DNA of 64,000 nucleotides from Mycobacterium sp. IS-836 (GTDB lineage: Bacteria > Actinomycetota > Actinomycetes > Mycobacteriales > Mycobacteriaceae): positions 1-64,000 of the forward strand of contig NZ_MBEU01000009.1 in the NCBI RefSeq assembly GCF_001954275.1. Reading direction: 5' to 3'. Below, one piece after another: positions 8,357 to 18,289 of the stretch. The translations under genes and the position numbers were made by a program. Under the pieces are notes generated by a model. It had not been told where the DNA came from and searched no databases. It saw only the letters and a list, made by a program, of their open reading frames with translations. Every line of letters begins with the position of its first letter. The stretch's first letter is position 1.

Positions 8357-9625
8357 CTAGGGGCCGGCGGTCGGCTCCGCGGCGCGCCTGCGGCGGTTGA
8401 TGACCCAGGCGACGAGGCCCACGACCAACGCGAAGCCCCCGAACCGCAGCGGAATGGGCCACCAGGGTTCGCTGGGCTGAGCGGGTGCGTCGTGTTGAGC
8501 GGTCAGCGCCACCAGGTAGCTGCCGTTGTCGGTCGGACCGACGCCGGGCAGCGACTGGGTCTTGGTCACCTTGATCTGGGCGCTGCTGCCGGGATCGTTG
8601 ATCTGACCCCAGGCCAACGTGGTGTCGTCGAGCAGGAACGTGTCCTGGCTGCCCGCGGGTTGGCTGGCGTCGTGCCCCACCAGTCCCACCTGGCCGACCT
8701 GCACGGTCTGGGCGGCGGCGGGGACAGCCACCGAGACGTCCTGGTACGCCTCCGGCGCCGGCGGCGTGTAGCTCGGCGGCGGCGGCCCGCTCCAGCCGTC
8801 CGGTGGTATCCAGGCCCCGCCGTAGAAACTGCCCGACGCCACATAGCTGTCGCCGACCGCGGTGAACGGGAACAGGCCCGCGGTGGCGATGTCGAGCACG
8901 ACGCGGCCGCCCGCCGGCACGTACGCCTCCCGGGCGGCGCCGTTGTAGGTGAAGCGGAAGGTCATCGCCTGGTTGAGCGGGTTGTACAGGCTCGGGCGGT
9001 GGTAGGTGTCGTAGTCGAGGTAGTCCCAGTGCCGGGGGCGGGCCAGCGTCTGGTTGTCGGCCTTGACGACATCAACGTTGCCGCCGTGGGCGTTGACCAC
9101 GTTTTGGACCTGGCGGTTGAAGTCCACCAGCTGTTGCATCTGGTGCGCGGTACCTGGATTGACCCTGGTCGCCGGAGCATTCTTGGCGGCGGCGATCGCC
9201 TGCGGCGACGCATCCAGCCCCTTCGGCGGTGTCACCACCGCCGCGCCTCCCGGCACGCCGGTGTTGGGCGGGATCTTCGGGGTCTGCACGGCAACCGTCG
9301 TCGGAGACGGCGGACTCGGCGGAACGACCTCCGGGGTAGGCACGGACGGCACATTCACCGGCACCGGCGGGGCCGGGGCCGCCGGAAGCGGTACCGGCAC
9401 CCTGCTCGGCGGCGCCTGGGCGGGGCGCGGCGCCGGGTCTTCGCTGCACACGCCCCCGTTCGACGTGTGGTACGCGCCGACCAAAAACTGGCAGTACTGG
9501 CAGCGTCCGGGGTCCGCCCCGGCGCCGGCGCACGGCGCCGCCTGCGCCACACCTGGCGCGGTGGTTATCACCGAGAACGGGGCGAACGCCAAGACGGCTG
9601 CCACCGCAATCCCGAGTGCTTTCAT
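8357..9625 (-). CDS. Secreted proline-rich surface protein with C-terminal membrane anchor
   Basis: I do not recognise a named family. The 422-residue protein has a signal peptide (MKALGIAVAAVLAFAPF, cleavage after GVAQA) and a short Cys motif C-x9-C-x2-C-x13-C. A proline/valine-rich linker follows (about residues 70-140), then a folded region with aromatic-rich segments (WDYLDYDTYHRPSLYNPLNQ, GSFYGGAW). It ends with a transmembrane helix (GGFALVVGLVAWVI) and an RRRR stop-transfer tail, so the body should face outward from the cytoplasmic membrane. The ATG at 9625 has a GGAAGG site; the longer frame from 9670 lacks one. First gene of a likely operon with PhyH and the four-cysteine protein. 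Confidence 0.75.
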   Translation of the reverse strand: MKALGIAVAAVLAFAPFSVITTAPGVAQAAPCAGAGADPGRCQYCQFLVGAYHTSNGGVCSEDPAPRPAQAPPSRVPVPLPAAPAPPVPVNVPSVPTPEVVPPSPPSPTTVAVQTPKIPPNTGVPGGAAVVTPPKGLDASPQAIAAAKNAPATRVNPGTAHQMQQLVDFNRQVQNVVNAHGGNVDVVKADNQTLARPRHWDYLDYDTYHRPSLYNPLNQAMTFRFTYNGAAREAYVPAGGRVVLDIATAGLFPFTAVGDSYVASGSFYGGAWIPPDGWSGPPPPSYTPPAPEAYQDVSVAVPAAAQTVQVGQVGLVGHDASQPAGSQDTFLLDDTTLAWGQINDPGSSAQIKVTKTQSLPGVGPTDNGSYLVALTAQHDAPAQPSEPWWPIPLRFGGFALVVGLVAWVINRRRRAAEPTAGP

Positions 9626-9803
9626 GTATGACCTTCCGGGAACCGCACCGGCTGGGAGGGCTGCTACCACCGCGAGTTGTGGTACGGACGGGTAGCGGCG
9701 GTTTTACCGCTACTTCAACCAGTGTCGCACTTTTATTTTCCGGAACTGATCTGGACCACGCCGCAATGCCCCGAGGATTCGAACAGGATGCCGTCTCGTC
9801 AGT

Positions 9804-10295
9804 TCATCGGCCGCCGCGGCCACAGTCGGTGTTGGTGGGCTGCGATGGCCATGCACAGGCGTCGACGTCGGTCGTGCCACCGTAGCCGCCACCCGTGAAC
9901 ACCCCGTAGGCGTTGCCGTTGATGCCGGTCATGGTCGCGCCTCCGCCTCCGCCGCTCCCACCCGCACTCTGCACGGACACTGACCATTGCATGCCTTCGA
10001 GCGCAGCCTTGTACACACTCATCACATCCTTCGGCGATCCGTTGACGAAGAAATGCAGATGGATGCCGTTGTCGTGTATCGAGTCGGGACCGTCGGTCCT
10101 CGTCGCGTTGGCCGGTGTGGGGATCAGCGATTTCAGATCCCCGCCCGTGCTCGCGGTCGTCGTAGCTTGTGACACTGAGGCCGTGGCCGTCTTGGACGCC
10201 GTCGTAGTCGTGTCAGTGCTGGAATTCGGCGAACTGCTACACCCCGACACGGCCAAACCCATGGCGATCGCCGCGACACCGGTTTGATATTTCAT
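9804..10295 (-). CDS. Putative lipoprotein, unknown function
   Basis: A 163-residue exported protein whose N-terminus carries a lipobox (MGLAVSGC, lipidated Cys at about residue 19). A Ser/Thr-rich linker follows, then a small domain (IHDNGIHLHFFVNG, DVMSVYKAALEGMQWSV), a glycine-rich tract and a two-cysteine C-terminus. The middle part looks like the small alpha/beta domains of other mycobacterial lipoproteins, but I cannot name it. It is separated by 178 bases from the proline-rich protein gene on the same strand. Confidence 0.7.
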   Translation of the reverse strand: MKYQTGVAAIAMGLAVSGCSSSPNSSTDTTTTASKTATASVSQATTTASTGGDLKSLIPTPANATRTDGPDSIHDNGIHLHFFVNGSPKDVMSVYKAALEGMQWSVSVQSAGGSGGGGGATMTGINGNAYGVFTGGGYGGTTDVDACAWPSQPTNTDCGRGGR

Positions 10296-10341
10296 GTTCC
10301 CTGTCCTTGGATGAAGCCAATTAGATTGTGGTGCAAAGTAA

Positions 10342-10560
10342 TTAGGGGTTTTGGCAGCCCATTATCCCGCGTGACATCTTGACGGGCTGTCCTTCGGCCA
10401 TCTCGACGACCTCTAGCCAACCGCCGGGAGCTACATAGTGCCTGCTGACATCCTGGCGCTGCATGCGGATCAGTAACACGCCCGCATCGGTGATCTCGAA
10501 GCTGTCGAACACGCCATAGTCCCGCGGTACACCGTTTTTGAACACCACCGTGAATGACAT
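10342..10560 (-). CDS. Hypothetical 72-residue protein
   Basis: Short open frame with balanced composition and an ATG start but only a weak ribosome site. The predicted protein has alternating beta-type hydrophobic pattern (SFTVVFKNGVP, AGVLLIRMQ) and two Trp/Gly-rich turns; there is no signal peptide. It is reported because it fills the gap between two convincing genes on the same strand and codon third positions look coding. Function unknown; a false ORF is possible. Confidence 0.45.
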   Translation of the reverse strand: MSFTVVFKNGVPRDYGVFDSFEITDAGVLLIRMQRQDVSRHYVAPGGWLEVVEMAEGQPVKMSRGIMGCQNP

Positions 10561-10593
10561 GGGTCCGAGTATGGCGTGGTCGAAACTTCGCGT

Positions 10594-11454
10594 CTAGCCG
10601 TCCAGCGCCAAATCCTTACGGAAACGTTGCATCCCGTCGATCTTGTCGGACAGGCTCGCGTCGGGGCCGGCGTAAAACATCCACGGCATGGTGATGATGC
10701 CGGTGATACCGGCATCGGCGGCGCGCCGGTAGTCGGCGGTGGTGAATGCGTCTGTCAGCGGCGTCAGGATGGTGAAATCGTCCATGGACAAGCCGTTTTC
10801 GAGGCGCAGCTCGCGCAGCCGGCCCACCGCCTCGATGGCGCGATCGGTCTTGATCAGGTCCCCGATCCAGCCGTCGTTGCGTGCGGCGCGGCGCAATGCG
10901 GCCTCGCTCAGCCCGCCGACATAGACCGGTATCGGCGGCGGCGTGGGCTGCATCTCCAGCCGCGGCGTCGGATAGAACTGGCCCTCGAACTCCGTCCAGC
11001 CCGGCTGCCACAGCGCCCGCATCAGATCGATTATTTCGTCGGTGCGTTTGCCTCGGGCGGCGAACTGCTCACCCATCAAAGCAAACTCCTCCTTGCACCA
11101 ACCGACCCCGATGCCGAGCTCCACCCGACCGGCCGCCAAAACCGCGGCCGTGCCAATGGCTTTCGCCGCCGAGTACGGATTGCGCATCGCGGGGATGTAC
11201 ACGGTGGTGACGAACCGAAGCCGGTTGGTGACCTGCGCCAGCGCGCCGACGAGGACCCATGGATCGGGCCAGTCGGTGAAGGGCTGCCATCGCCGTTGCC
11301 CGTCTTTGGTGTACGGGTACGGGGTCTGCAGGGTCTCCAGGTTGACGACGTGATCGGGGATGCCGATGCCGTCGTAGCCGAGTTCGTCAGCGGCCTTGGC
11401 GATCTCGACGATCTCCCGGGTGTTCAAGAAGGCACTGCTGATATAAAACTTCAT
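10594..11454 (-). CDS. LLM-class F420-dependent oxidoreductase
   Basis: Luciferase-like monooxygenase fold protein of 286 residues, probably using coenzyme F420. Its segments are typical of the TIGR03619 type of mycobacterial F420 enzymes: IAKAADELGYDGIGIPDHV, LRFVTTVYIPAMRNPYSAAKAIGTAAVLA, GRVELGIGVGWCKEEF and PVYVGGLSEAALRRAA. The substrate is unknown. The ATG at 11454 overlaps the thioesterase stop by 4 bases (ATGA), so it should be translated with that gene. A longer open frame upstream exists only within the thioesterase gene. Confidence 0.87.
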   Translation of the reverse strand: MKFYISSAFLNTREIVEIAKAADELGYDGIGIPDHVVNLETLQTPYPYTKDGQRRWQPFTDWPDPWVLVGALAQVTNRLRFVTTVYIPAMRNPYSAAKAIGTAAVLAAGRVELGIGVGWCKEEFALMGEQFAARGKRTDEIIDLMRALWQPGWTEFEGQFYPTPRLEMQPTPPPIPVYVGGLSEAALRRAARNDGWIGDLIKTDRAIEAVGRLRELRLENGLSMDDFTILTPLTDAFTTADYRRAADAGITGIITMPWMFYAGPDASLSDKIDGMQRFRKDLALDG

Positions 11455-12104
11455 TCTGTTCCCCGTGCCCACGCCGGTTCGATGAAGATGCCTTCCGCCT
11501 CCACCGTTACCCCTTCCGCGTCCGAAATGGTGCCGCGCGCAAAGACTTTGACGCCCTCGCTGCGGTCGATCCACGCGTCGCAGCGAAGGGGGCCCAGCGG
11601 AGTACCGCGCAGGTACTTGACGGTGATGGTGCCGGTGAAACGCGCCTTGGACAATCCGTCGCTGGCCGCCTCGCCGAGCATGTGGTCGAGCACCAGGGCG
11701 CTGACGCCACCGTGCACCCGGCCGGGCGGACCCTCGTACGCGGACCCGAGGGTGAACTCGCTCCAGCAGCGCCCGTTGCCGTCGTGACGGACGACGATCG
11801 GCGGGGCGATCGGGTTGCATACGCCGACCGCGGCGTTACCCAAGGGCAGCGGGCGATCCTCGACGCGGTAGCTCACCCCGACCGGCCGCGTCCGTTGCCG
11901 CAGCGACCGGGTAACGGCCTCGATCGCGGTCCGCGCGCTGGCGACGACGTCGTCATCGGCCTCGGTCCGGATGGTGGCGTCGACGAGTTCGCGCACGGCG
12001 TCGGCCAACGGCGCATACAGGGCCGTCACCCGGTTGGCCTCCGCCGCGCTGAGCACCTCGAACATGGCATCGAAGTTGCCCCCGAACGCGCCGGCGTCGC
12101 TCAA
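11451..12104 (-). CDS. PaaI-like hotdog thioesterase
   Basis: Predicted acyl-CoA thioesterase of 217 residues. The C-terminal hotdog domain carries the PaaI signature ([23 protein letters not shown]) and a beta-sheet run ([16 protein letters not shown]); the N-terminal ~60 residues are helical and not part of the fold. The TTG at 12104 overlaps the glnE stop (TTGA), suggesting coupling; an in-frame ATG lies at 12065. With the LLM oxidoreductase it forms a two-gene extension of the glnE transcript that is absent from the M. tuberculosis arrangement, where glnE directly faces glnA1. Confidence 0.8.
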   Translation of the reverse strand: MSDAGAFGGNFDAMFEVLSAAEANRVTALYAPLADAVRELVDATIRTEADDDVVASARTAIEAVTRSLRQRTRPVGVSYRVEDRPLPLGNAAVGVCNPIAPPIVVRHDGNGRCWSEFTLGSAYEGPPGRVHGGVSALVLDHMLGEAASDGLSKARFTGTITVKYLRGTPLGPLRCDAWIDRSEGVKVFARGTISDAEGVTVEAEGIFIEPAWARGTE

Positions 12105-15097
12105 CTCCCGAACACCTTGCGTACCACGGCTTTTGCGCGCCTCGTCACCCTCAGGTAGTTGTCCAGGAACTCACTGCCGTCGTCGGTGCCCCAGCCCGCG
12201 GCGACCGCGACCGCGTTGAGCTGGCGTCCGGGCCCCGGCAGCTGGTCGGTGGGCTTGCCGCGTACCAGCACCAGCGCGTTGCGGGCCCGCGTCGCGGTCA
12301 ACCATGCGTGGCGCAGCAGCTCCACGTCCTCCTCGGGCATCAGATCAGCCGCCGCGGCGGCGTCCAGGGATTCCAGCGTCGAGGTGTTGTGCAGGGCGGG
12401 AACCTGGTGCGCGTGCTGCAGTTGCAGTAGCTGCACGGTCCATTCGATGTCGGCCAGTCCCCCGCGGCCCAGCTTGGTGTGCGTGTTGGGATCGGCGCCG
12501 CGCGGCAGCCGCTCGGAATCCACCCGGGCCTTGATGCGGCGGATCTCGCGCACCGCCTCGGCCGACACCCCGTCGGACGGATATCGCGTTCGGTCGGCCA
12601 TCAGCAGGAAGCGCTGGCCAAGGTCCGCGTCGCCGGCGACGGCGTGCGCGCGCAGCAGCGCCTGGATCTCCCACGCCTGCGCCCACTGCTCGTAGTAGGC
12701 GGCATACGACCCCAACGTGCGGACCAGCGGGCCGTTGCGGCCCTCGGGCCGCAGGTTGGCATCGACTTCCAGCGGCGGGTCCACGCTCGGGGTCCCCAAC
12801 AACGCCCGGATCTGCTCGGCGACCGACGTCGACCATTTCACGGCCTCGGAATCCTCGAAACCGCGAGCCGGCTCGCAGACGAACATCACGTCGGCGTCCG
12901 ACCCGTAACCCAGCTCGGCACCGCCCAGCCGGCCCATCCCGATGACGGCGATGGCCGCCGGGGCCTTGCCGTCGTCGGGCAGGTTGGCCTTGATCATCGC
13001 GTCCAACGCGGCCTGCAGCACGGCCACCCACACCGACGTGAGTCCCTTGCACACGTCGGTGACATCGAGCAGGCCGAGCAGGTCGGCGGAACCGATGCGG
13101 GCCAACTCCCGGCGGCGCAGCGAACGCGCGGCGGCGATCGCCCGCACCGGGTCGGGGTGCCGCGCCGCCGAGGCGACCAGCGCGTGGGCCACCGTGTCCG
13201 CGTCGGTCTCAAGGAGTTTCGGGCCGGCCGGACCGTCGCTGTATTCCTGGATCACCCGCGGCGCACGCATCAGCAGGTCGGGCACGTACGCAGAAGTTCC
13301 CAGCACATGCATGAGCCGCCTGGCGACCGCGGGCTTGTCCCGCAGCGTGGACAGGTACCAAGTCTCGGCGGCCAGCGCGTCGGACAGGCGCCGGTAGGCC
13401 AGCAGCCCGCCGTCGGGGTCGGGCGCGTACGACATCCAGTTCAGCAGCCGGGGCAACAGCACCGACTGCACCCGCCCGCGCCGCCCGCTCTGGTTGACCA
13501 ACGCCGACATGTGCTTCAGCGCGGTCTGCGGTCCCTCGTAGCCCAGCGCGGCCAGCTGCCGCTCCGCGGCCTCCGGCGTCATGCCGTGCGAGATCTCCAG
13601 GCCGGCCGGACCGACCGACTCGAGCAGCGGTTGATAGAAGAGCTTGGTGTGTAGCTGCGACACCCGCACGTTCTGGTGCTTGAGCTCCTCGCGCAGCACC
13701 CCCGCGGCGTCGTGGCGGCCGTCCGGGCGGATGTGCGCCGCGCGGGCCAGCCAGCGCACCGCCTCCTCGTCGTCGAACTCGGGCAGCAGGTGGGTGCGCT
13801 TGAGCCGTTGCAGCTGCAGCCGGTGCTCGAGCAGGCGCAGAAATTCATAGGAGGCGGTCAGGTTCGCCGCGTCCTCGCGCCCGACGTAGCCGCCCTCGCC
13901 CAGCGCGGCCAAGGCGTCCACCGTGGACGCCACGCGTAGCGACTGGTCGTTGCGGCCGTGCACCAGCTGCAGCAGCTGCACGGCGAACTCCACGTCGCGC
14001 AATCCGCCGCTGCCGAGCTTCAGCTCGCGGGCGCGGACATCGGAGGGCACCAGCTCCTCTACCCGCCGCCGCATGGCCTGCACTTCGACCACGAAATCCT
14101 CGCGCTCGCAGGCAACCCAGACCATCGGCATCAGCGCGGTCAGGTACCGCTCGGCTAGTTCGGCGTCGCCCACCGCGGCCCGGGCTTTCAGCAGCGCCTG
14201 GAACTCCCAGGTCTTCGCCCAGCGCTGGTAGTACGCGAGGTGCGACTCGACGGTGCGGACCAGTTCGCCGCTGCGACCCTCGGGCCGCAGCCCCGCGTCG
14301 ACGGTGAAGAACGCATCGGAGGCCACCCGCATCATCTCGCTGGCCACCCGGGTGCTGAGCGTATCCGCCTGCTCGGCGACGAAGATGACGTCGACGTCGC
14401 TGACGTAGTTCAGTTCGCGGGCACCGCATTTGCCCATCGCGATGACGCTCAGCCGCGGTGGAGTGCGGTCCCCGCACACGGTTGCCTCGGCCACCCGCAG
14501 CGCGGCCGCCAGCGCCGCGTCGGCGAGGTCGGACAGCTGCGCGCCGACGACGGGGAACGGCAGCACCGGCTCGTCCTCGACGGTCGCGGCCACGTCGAGC
14601 GCCGCCAGCAGCAGCAGCTGATCGCGGTAGAGGGTGCGCAATCGCGAAACCGCGGAACCCGGCTCAGAACCGGGTCCCGTCAAGGCCTCGTCGGCGCATT
14701 CGGTGAACGCGCGCTGCAGCTCGTCGCGGGTGGGCAGTTTGGCGTTGCCGCGCAGCAGCTTCCAGGACAGCGGATGGATGGCGAGGTGATCGCCCAGGGC
14801 CAGCGACGAACCGAGGACGGCGAACAGGCGCCCGCGCAGCGGGCGCTCGGTGAGCAGCGCCGCGTTGAGCTCGTCCCCGCCGGCGTCGGGGTGCTCCGAC
14901 ATTCGGACGAGGGCGCGCAGCACGGCGTCGGGGTCCGGCGCGCGCGACAACGCCCACAGCCGGTCGATGTGCGCCTGGTCGTCGTGGTCGTACCAGCCGA
15001 GCCGTTCGAGCCGCTCACCCGCCGCGGGATCGACCAACCCGAGCCGTCCGACGCTGGGCAGCCGCGGGCGCTGCGTCGCGGGTTTGGTCACGATCAA
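12101..15097 (-). CDS. glnE: Bifunctional glutamine synthetase adenylyltransferase/deadenylylase GlnE
   Basis: Adenylylates and deadenylylates GlnA1 on Tyr406 to set its activity to nitrogen supply. The 998-residue protein has two nucleotidyltransferase halves, each with the GlnE/GlnD-type motif ([21 protein letters not shown] and [19 protein letters not shown]) and its following helical domain ([15 protein letters not shown] and [14 protein letters not shown]). The start is a TTG at 15097, with GTG at 15091 as an alternative; both match the M. tuberculosis N-terminus. glnA2 lies 51 bases upstream on the same strand. Its stop overlaps the next gene. Confidence 0.96.
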   Translation of the reverse strand: MIVTKPATQRPRLPSVGRLGLVDPAAGERLERLGWYDHDDQAHIDRLWALSRAPDPDAVLRALVRMSEHPDAGGDELNAALLTERPLRGRLFAVLGSSLALGDHLAIHPLSWKLLRGNAKLPTRDELQRAFTECADEALTGPGSEPGSAVSRLRTLYRDQLLLLAALDVAATVEDEPVLPFPVVGAQLSDLADAALAAALRVAEATVCGDRTPPRLSVIAMGKCGARELNYVSDVDVIFVAEQADTLSTRVASEMMRVASDAFFTVDAGLRPEGRSGELVRTVESHLAYYQRWAKTWEFQALLKARAAVGDAELAERYLTALMPMVWVACEREDFVVEVQAMRRRVEELVPSDVRARELKLGSGGLRDVEFAVQLLQLVHGRNDQSLRVASTVDALAALGEGGYVGREDAANLTASYEFLRLLEHRLQLQRLKRTHLLPEFDDEEAVRWLARAAHIRPDGRHDAAGVLREELKHQNVRVSQLHTKLFYQPLLESVGPAGLEISHGMTPEAAERQLAALGYEGPQTALKHMSALVNQSGRRGRVQSVLLPRLLNWMSYAPDPDGGLLAYRRLSDALAAETWYLSTLRDKPAVARRLMHVLGTSAYVPDLLMRAPRVIQEYSDGPAGPKLLETDADTVAHALVASAARHPDPVRAIAAARSLRRRELARIGSADLLGLLDVTDVCKGLTSVWVAVLQAALDAMIKANLPDDGKAPAAIAVIGMGRLGGAELGYGSDADVMFVCEPARGFEDSEAVKWSTSVAEQIRALLGTPSVDPPLEVDANLRPEGRNGPLVRTLGSYAAYYEQWAQAWEIQALLRAHAVAGDADLGQRFLLMADRTRYPSDGVSAEAVREIRRIKARVDSERLPRGADPNTHTKLGRGGLADIEWTVQLLQLQHAHQVPALHNTSTLESLDAAAAADLMPEEDVELLRHAWLTATRARNALVLVRGKPTDQLPGPGRQLNAVAVAAGWGTDDGSEFLDNYLRVTRRAKAVVRKVFGS

Positions 15098-15148
15098 GAC
15101 GGTAGCGCAAGGCGCCGATCGCTCGGACCGACCGGGCGATCCCGTGAG

Positions 15149-16489
15149 CTACAGCGACAGGTAGGTGCTCAACTCGTACGGCGTGACGTGGCTGCGGTAG
15201 TTCGCCCACTCCGTGCGCTTGTTGCGCAGGAAGAAGTCAAACACGTGCTCCCCCAACGCTTCCGCGACGAGCTCAGAGGCCTCCATGCTTTTAAGGGCGC
15301 TGTCGAGGCTGGTGGGCAGCTCGCGGTAGCCCATCGCACGGCGTTCCTCGGGCGTGAGGTCCCACACGTTGTCCTCCGCCTGCGGCCCCAGCACGTAGCC
15401 CTTCTCCACCCCGCGCAGCCCGGCGGCCAGCAGCACGGCGAACGTCAGGTACGGGTTGCACGCCGAGTCGGGGCTGCGCACCTCGACCCGTCGCGACGAC
15501 GTCTTGTGCGGCGTGTACATCGGCACCCGCACCAGGGCCGACCGGTTGGCCGCGCCCCACGACGCGGCGGTCGGTGCCTCGCCGCCGACCACCAGCCGCT
15601 TGTAGGAGTTGACCCATTGGTTGGTGACCGCGCTGATCTCGGAGGCGTGCTCGAGGATTCCGGCGATGAACGACTTGCCCACGTCCGACAGCTGCAGGGG
15701 ATCGTCGGCGCTGTGGAAGGCGTTGACGTCGCCCTCGAACAGGCTCATGTGGGTGTGCATGGCCGAGCCGGGGTGCTCCGCGAAGGGTTTGGGCATGAAG
15801 GAGGCCCGCGCACCGTTTTCGATCGCGACTTCCTTGATGACGTAGCGGAACGTCATGACGTTGTCGGCCATCGAGAGCGCGTCGGCGAAGCGCAGGTCGA
15901 TCTCCTGCTGGCCGGGCGCGCCTTCGTGGTGGCTGAACTCCACCGAGATGCCCATGAATTCGAGGGCGTCGATGGCTTCCCTGCGGAAGTTGGACGCGGA
16001 GTCGTGCACCGCCTGGTCGAAGTAGCCGGCGTTGTCCACGGGGATGGGCCGTGACCCGTCGTTGGGACCGGGCTCCAGCAGGAAGAACTCGATCTCGGGG
16101 TGCACGTAGCAGGAGAAGCCCAGGTCGTTGGCCTTCTGCAGCTGGCGCCGCAGTACGTGCCGCGGGTCGGCCCAGGACGGCGAACCGTCGGGCATCGTGA
16201 TGTCGCAGAACATCCGCGCCGAGTGGTGATGGCCGGAGGGGGTGGCCCAGGGCAACACCTGGAAGGTCGACGGATCGGGGTTGGCGACGGTGTCGGATTC
16301 CGAAACGCGGGAGAAGCCCTCGATCGAGGATCCGTCGAAGCCGATGCCCTCCTCGAAGGCGCCCTCGAGTTCCGCCGGGGCGATGGCGACCGACTTCAGG
16401 TAACCGAGCACGTCGGTGAACCAGAGCCGCACAAAGCGGATGTCCCGTTCCTCCAGCGTGCGGAGGACGAATTCCTTCTGTCGATCCAT
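15149..16489 (-). CDS. glnA2: Glutamine synthetase type I homologue GlnA2
   Basis: Second glutamine-synthetase-like enzyme, 446 residues like its M. tuberculosis orthologue. It has FDGSSIEGFSRVSESD, HPEIEFFL, the MPKPFAEHPGSAMHTH ATP-binding segment and NRSALVRVP. The region equivalent to the adenylylation loop reads DNVWDLTPEE, with no tyrosine at the GlnA1 Tyr406 position, so GlnE control is not expected. The start is ATG 16489 (MDRQKEF), six codons inside the longest frame. It probably heads the glnA2-glnE transcript. Confidence 0.95.
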   Translation of the reverse strand: MDRQKEFVLRTLEERDIRFVRLWFTDVLGYLKSVAIAPAELEGAFEEGIGFDGSSIEGFSRVSESDTVANPDPSTFQVLPWATPSGHHHSARMFCDITMPDGSPSWADPRHVLRRQLQKANDLGFSCYVHPEIEFFLLEPGPNDGSRPIPVDNAGYFDQAVHDSASNFRREAIDALEFMGISVEFSHHEGAPGQQEIDLRFADALSMADNVMTFRYVIKEVAIENGARASFMPKPFAEHPGSAMHTHMSLFEGDVNAFHSADDPLQLSDVGKSFIAGILEHASEISAVTNQWVNSYKRLVVGGEAPTAASWGAANRSALVRVPMYTPHKTSSRRVEVRSPDSACNPYLTFAVLLAAGLRGVEKGYVLGPQAEDNVWDLTPEERRAMGYRELPTSLDSALKSMEASELVAEALGEHVFDFFLRNKRTEWANYRSHVTPYELSTYLSL

Positions 16490-16593
16490 ACCCCGAACAG
16501 TAGGCAACAGCTGTTAAATCCGTGTTACCGATGCCCGCTCAGAACCATTGCGGACTGCTCAGACGGGTGCTGTGGGTCGGCTGGGAGCCAGCC

Positions 16594-18159
16594 TCAGGAC
16601 TTGCACCGCAACGATGGGGGCGGGGCCGTCCCCGCGACGAAATAGCGCGTCACCGCGGTATCGACACACTGGTCGCCGTTGAAGACCGCGGTGTGCTGAG
16701 TTCCGTCGTAGGTGATCAGCGGGGCGCCCAGCTGGCTGGCGAGATTTACCCCGGCCTGATACGGCGTGGCGGGGTCGTGGGTGGTCGACACCACGACGAC
16801 CTTGCCCGGCGCGACCCGCGCCGCGCTGTGCGGCGTCGACGTCGCCGGCACCGGCCACAGCGCGCACAGGTCGCGCGGGGCGTTGCCGGTGAACTGTCCG
16901 TAGCTCAGGAAGGGGGCGGCCTGACGGATCTGTCGGTCCGCGGTCACCCAGCTCGCGGTGTCCGTCGGCGTGGGGGCGTCGACGCATCGGACCGCGTTGA
17001 ACACGTCCTGGTCGTTGTTGTAGTGGCCGTTTTTATCACGGCCTTCGTAATCGTCGGCGAGGGCCAAGAGGTCGTCCGCGTCGGTGCCGCGCTGCAGCCC
17101 GAGCAGGCCACTGGTGAGGTACTTCCAGTGCTGCGGGGTGTACAGCGCGTTGATGGTGCCGGTGGTCGCGTCGGCGTAGCTCAGGCCGCGCGGATCCGAC
17201 GTGTGGCCGGGCTTGGCGACCAGCGGATCGACCAGCGCGTGGTACCGGTTCACGAATTGCGCCGGGTCGGTGCCCAGGGGGCAGGCTTTCGAGCGGGCAC
17301 AGTCCGCGGCGTAGTCGTTGAAAGCGGTTTGGAATCCCGCCATTTGGTTGACGTTCTCCTGGACCGGCCCGACGGTCGGATCGATGGCGCCGTCGAGCAC
17401 CATCGTGCGCACGTGGTCACCGAATTTCTCGAGGTATGCGGTGCCGAGTTCGGTGCCGTAGCTGTAGCCGAGGTAGTTGATCTGATTCTCACCCAGCGCC
17501 TGCCGAACCATGTCCATGTCGCGAGCCACGGACGCGGTGCCGATGTTGGCCAGGAAACCGTTGCCCATCCGGGTCACACACTGCTGCGCCAACTGCCGGT
17601 TGAGCTGCTCGATGTGCGCCACACCGGCCGGGCTGTAGTCGACCATCGGTTCGGTCCGGAACGCGTCGAACTCGGCATCGGTGCGGCAGCGCAGCGCCGG
17701 GGTTGAGTGACCCACCCCTCGAGGGTCAAACCCCACCAGGTCGAAATCGCGGGTGATGTCGGTGCCTTGTAGGTCGGATGCCATCGCGGCGACCATGTCC
17801 ACCGCGGACGCGCCCGGTCCGCCGGGATTGATCAACAGCGATCCGATCCGCTGGCCCGTCGCGGGCACCCGGATCACCGCCAGCTTCGCTTGCGCCCCAC
17901 CGGGATTGGCGTAGTCGACCGGGACCGACACGGTCGTGCACCTGGCGGTGGGCAGATCGCTGCCGTCGACATCGAACTGCTCGCAGCCGCCCCAGTTCTG
18001 CGGCGCCGCGGCGACCGGCGGCGGTGCGGGGCTCGGCGTCTGTCCCGCACCGGGTTCCGGCGTCGCGCCGGCGAGCGGCAGGGCGGATTGCCCCGCGACC
18101 AGCAGCCCCAACGACAGCAGCGCCGAGCTCAATGGTCTGCGGCGCGACATGGCTGTCAT
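16594..18159 (-). CDS. Exported alpha/beta-hydrolase peptidase, Rv2223c orthologue
   Basis: Serine hydrolase of the tripeptidyl aminopeptidase/Hip1 family (peptidase S33 type), 521 residues, paralogous to the gene just upstream. It has a Sec signal peptide (RRRPLSSALLSLGLLVAG, cleavage near LAGA) without a lipobox. Other visible parts are the oxyanion motif NPGGPGASAVD, the nucleophile elbow GYSYGTELG, a C-terminal TAP-like domain with the acidic residue in STTHDPATPY, and the catalytic His in TYDGTQHTAVF. The start ATG 18159 is preferred; ATG 18150 is also possible. It lies 130 bases after hip1 and probably arose by tandem duplication. Confidence 0.88.
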   Translation of the reverse strand: MTAMSRRRPLSSALLSLGLLVAGQSALPLAGATPEPGAGQTPSPAPPPVAAAPQNWGGCEQFDVDGSDLPTARCTTVSVPVDYANPGGAQAKLAVIRVPATGQRIGSLLINPGGPGASAVDMVAAMASDLQGTDITRDFDLVGFDPRGVGHSTPALRCRTDAEFDAFRTEPMVDYSPAGVAHIEQLNRQLAQQCVTRMGNGFLANIGTASVARDMDMVRQALGENQINYLGYSYGTELGTAYLEKFGDHVRTMVLDGAIDPTVGPVQENVNQMAGFQTAFNDYAADCARSKACPLGTDPAQFVNRYHALVDPLVAKPGHTSDPRGLSYADATTGTINALYTPQHWKYLTSGLLGLQRGTDADDLLALADDYEGRDKNGHYNNDQDVFNAVRCVDAPTPTDTASWVTADRQIRQAAPFLSYGQFTGNAPRDLCALWPVPATSTPHSAARVAPGKVVVVSTTHDPATPYQAGVNLASQLGAPLITYDGTQHTAVFNGDQCVDTAVTRYFVAGTAPPPSLRCKS

Positions 18160-18289
18160 CGTTGCACCCACGAATACCCGTCGCAGCGCGAAACGGTCAC
18201 GCCTTGATCTCTTCGCCGAGCGTGTACTCAGTGCGAAAAATCCGCCGGAATCTCGCAACCAGTGCACGTTCGGCGCCGCGTCAAACGCG

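Noticed and set aside
8216..9631. A 471-codon plus-strand open frame opposite the proline-rich protein gene
   Set aside because: The minus-strand product has a signal peptide, ribosome site and membrane anchor; the plus-strand product is Arg/Gly-rich without features.
14240..16054. A 604-codon plus-strand open frame opposite glnE and glnA2
   Set aside because: It spans two genes of the opposite strand and their gap, and its product has no coherent composition.
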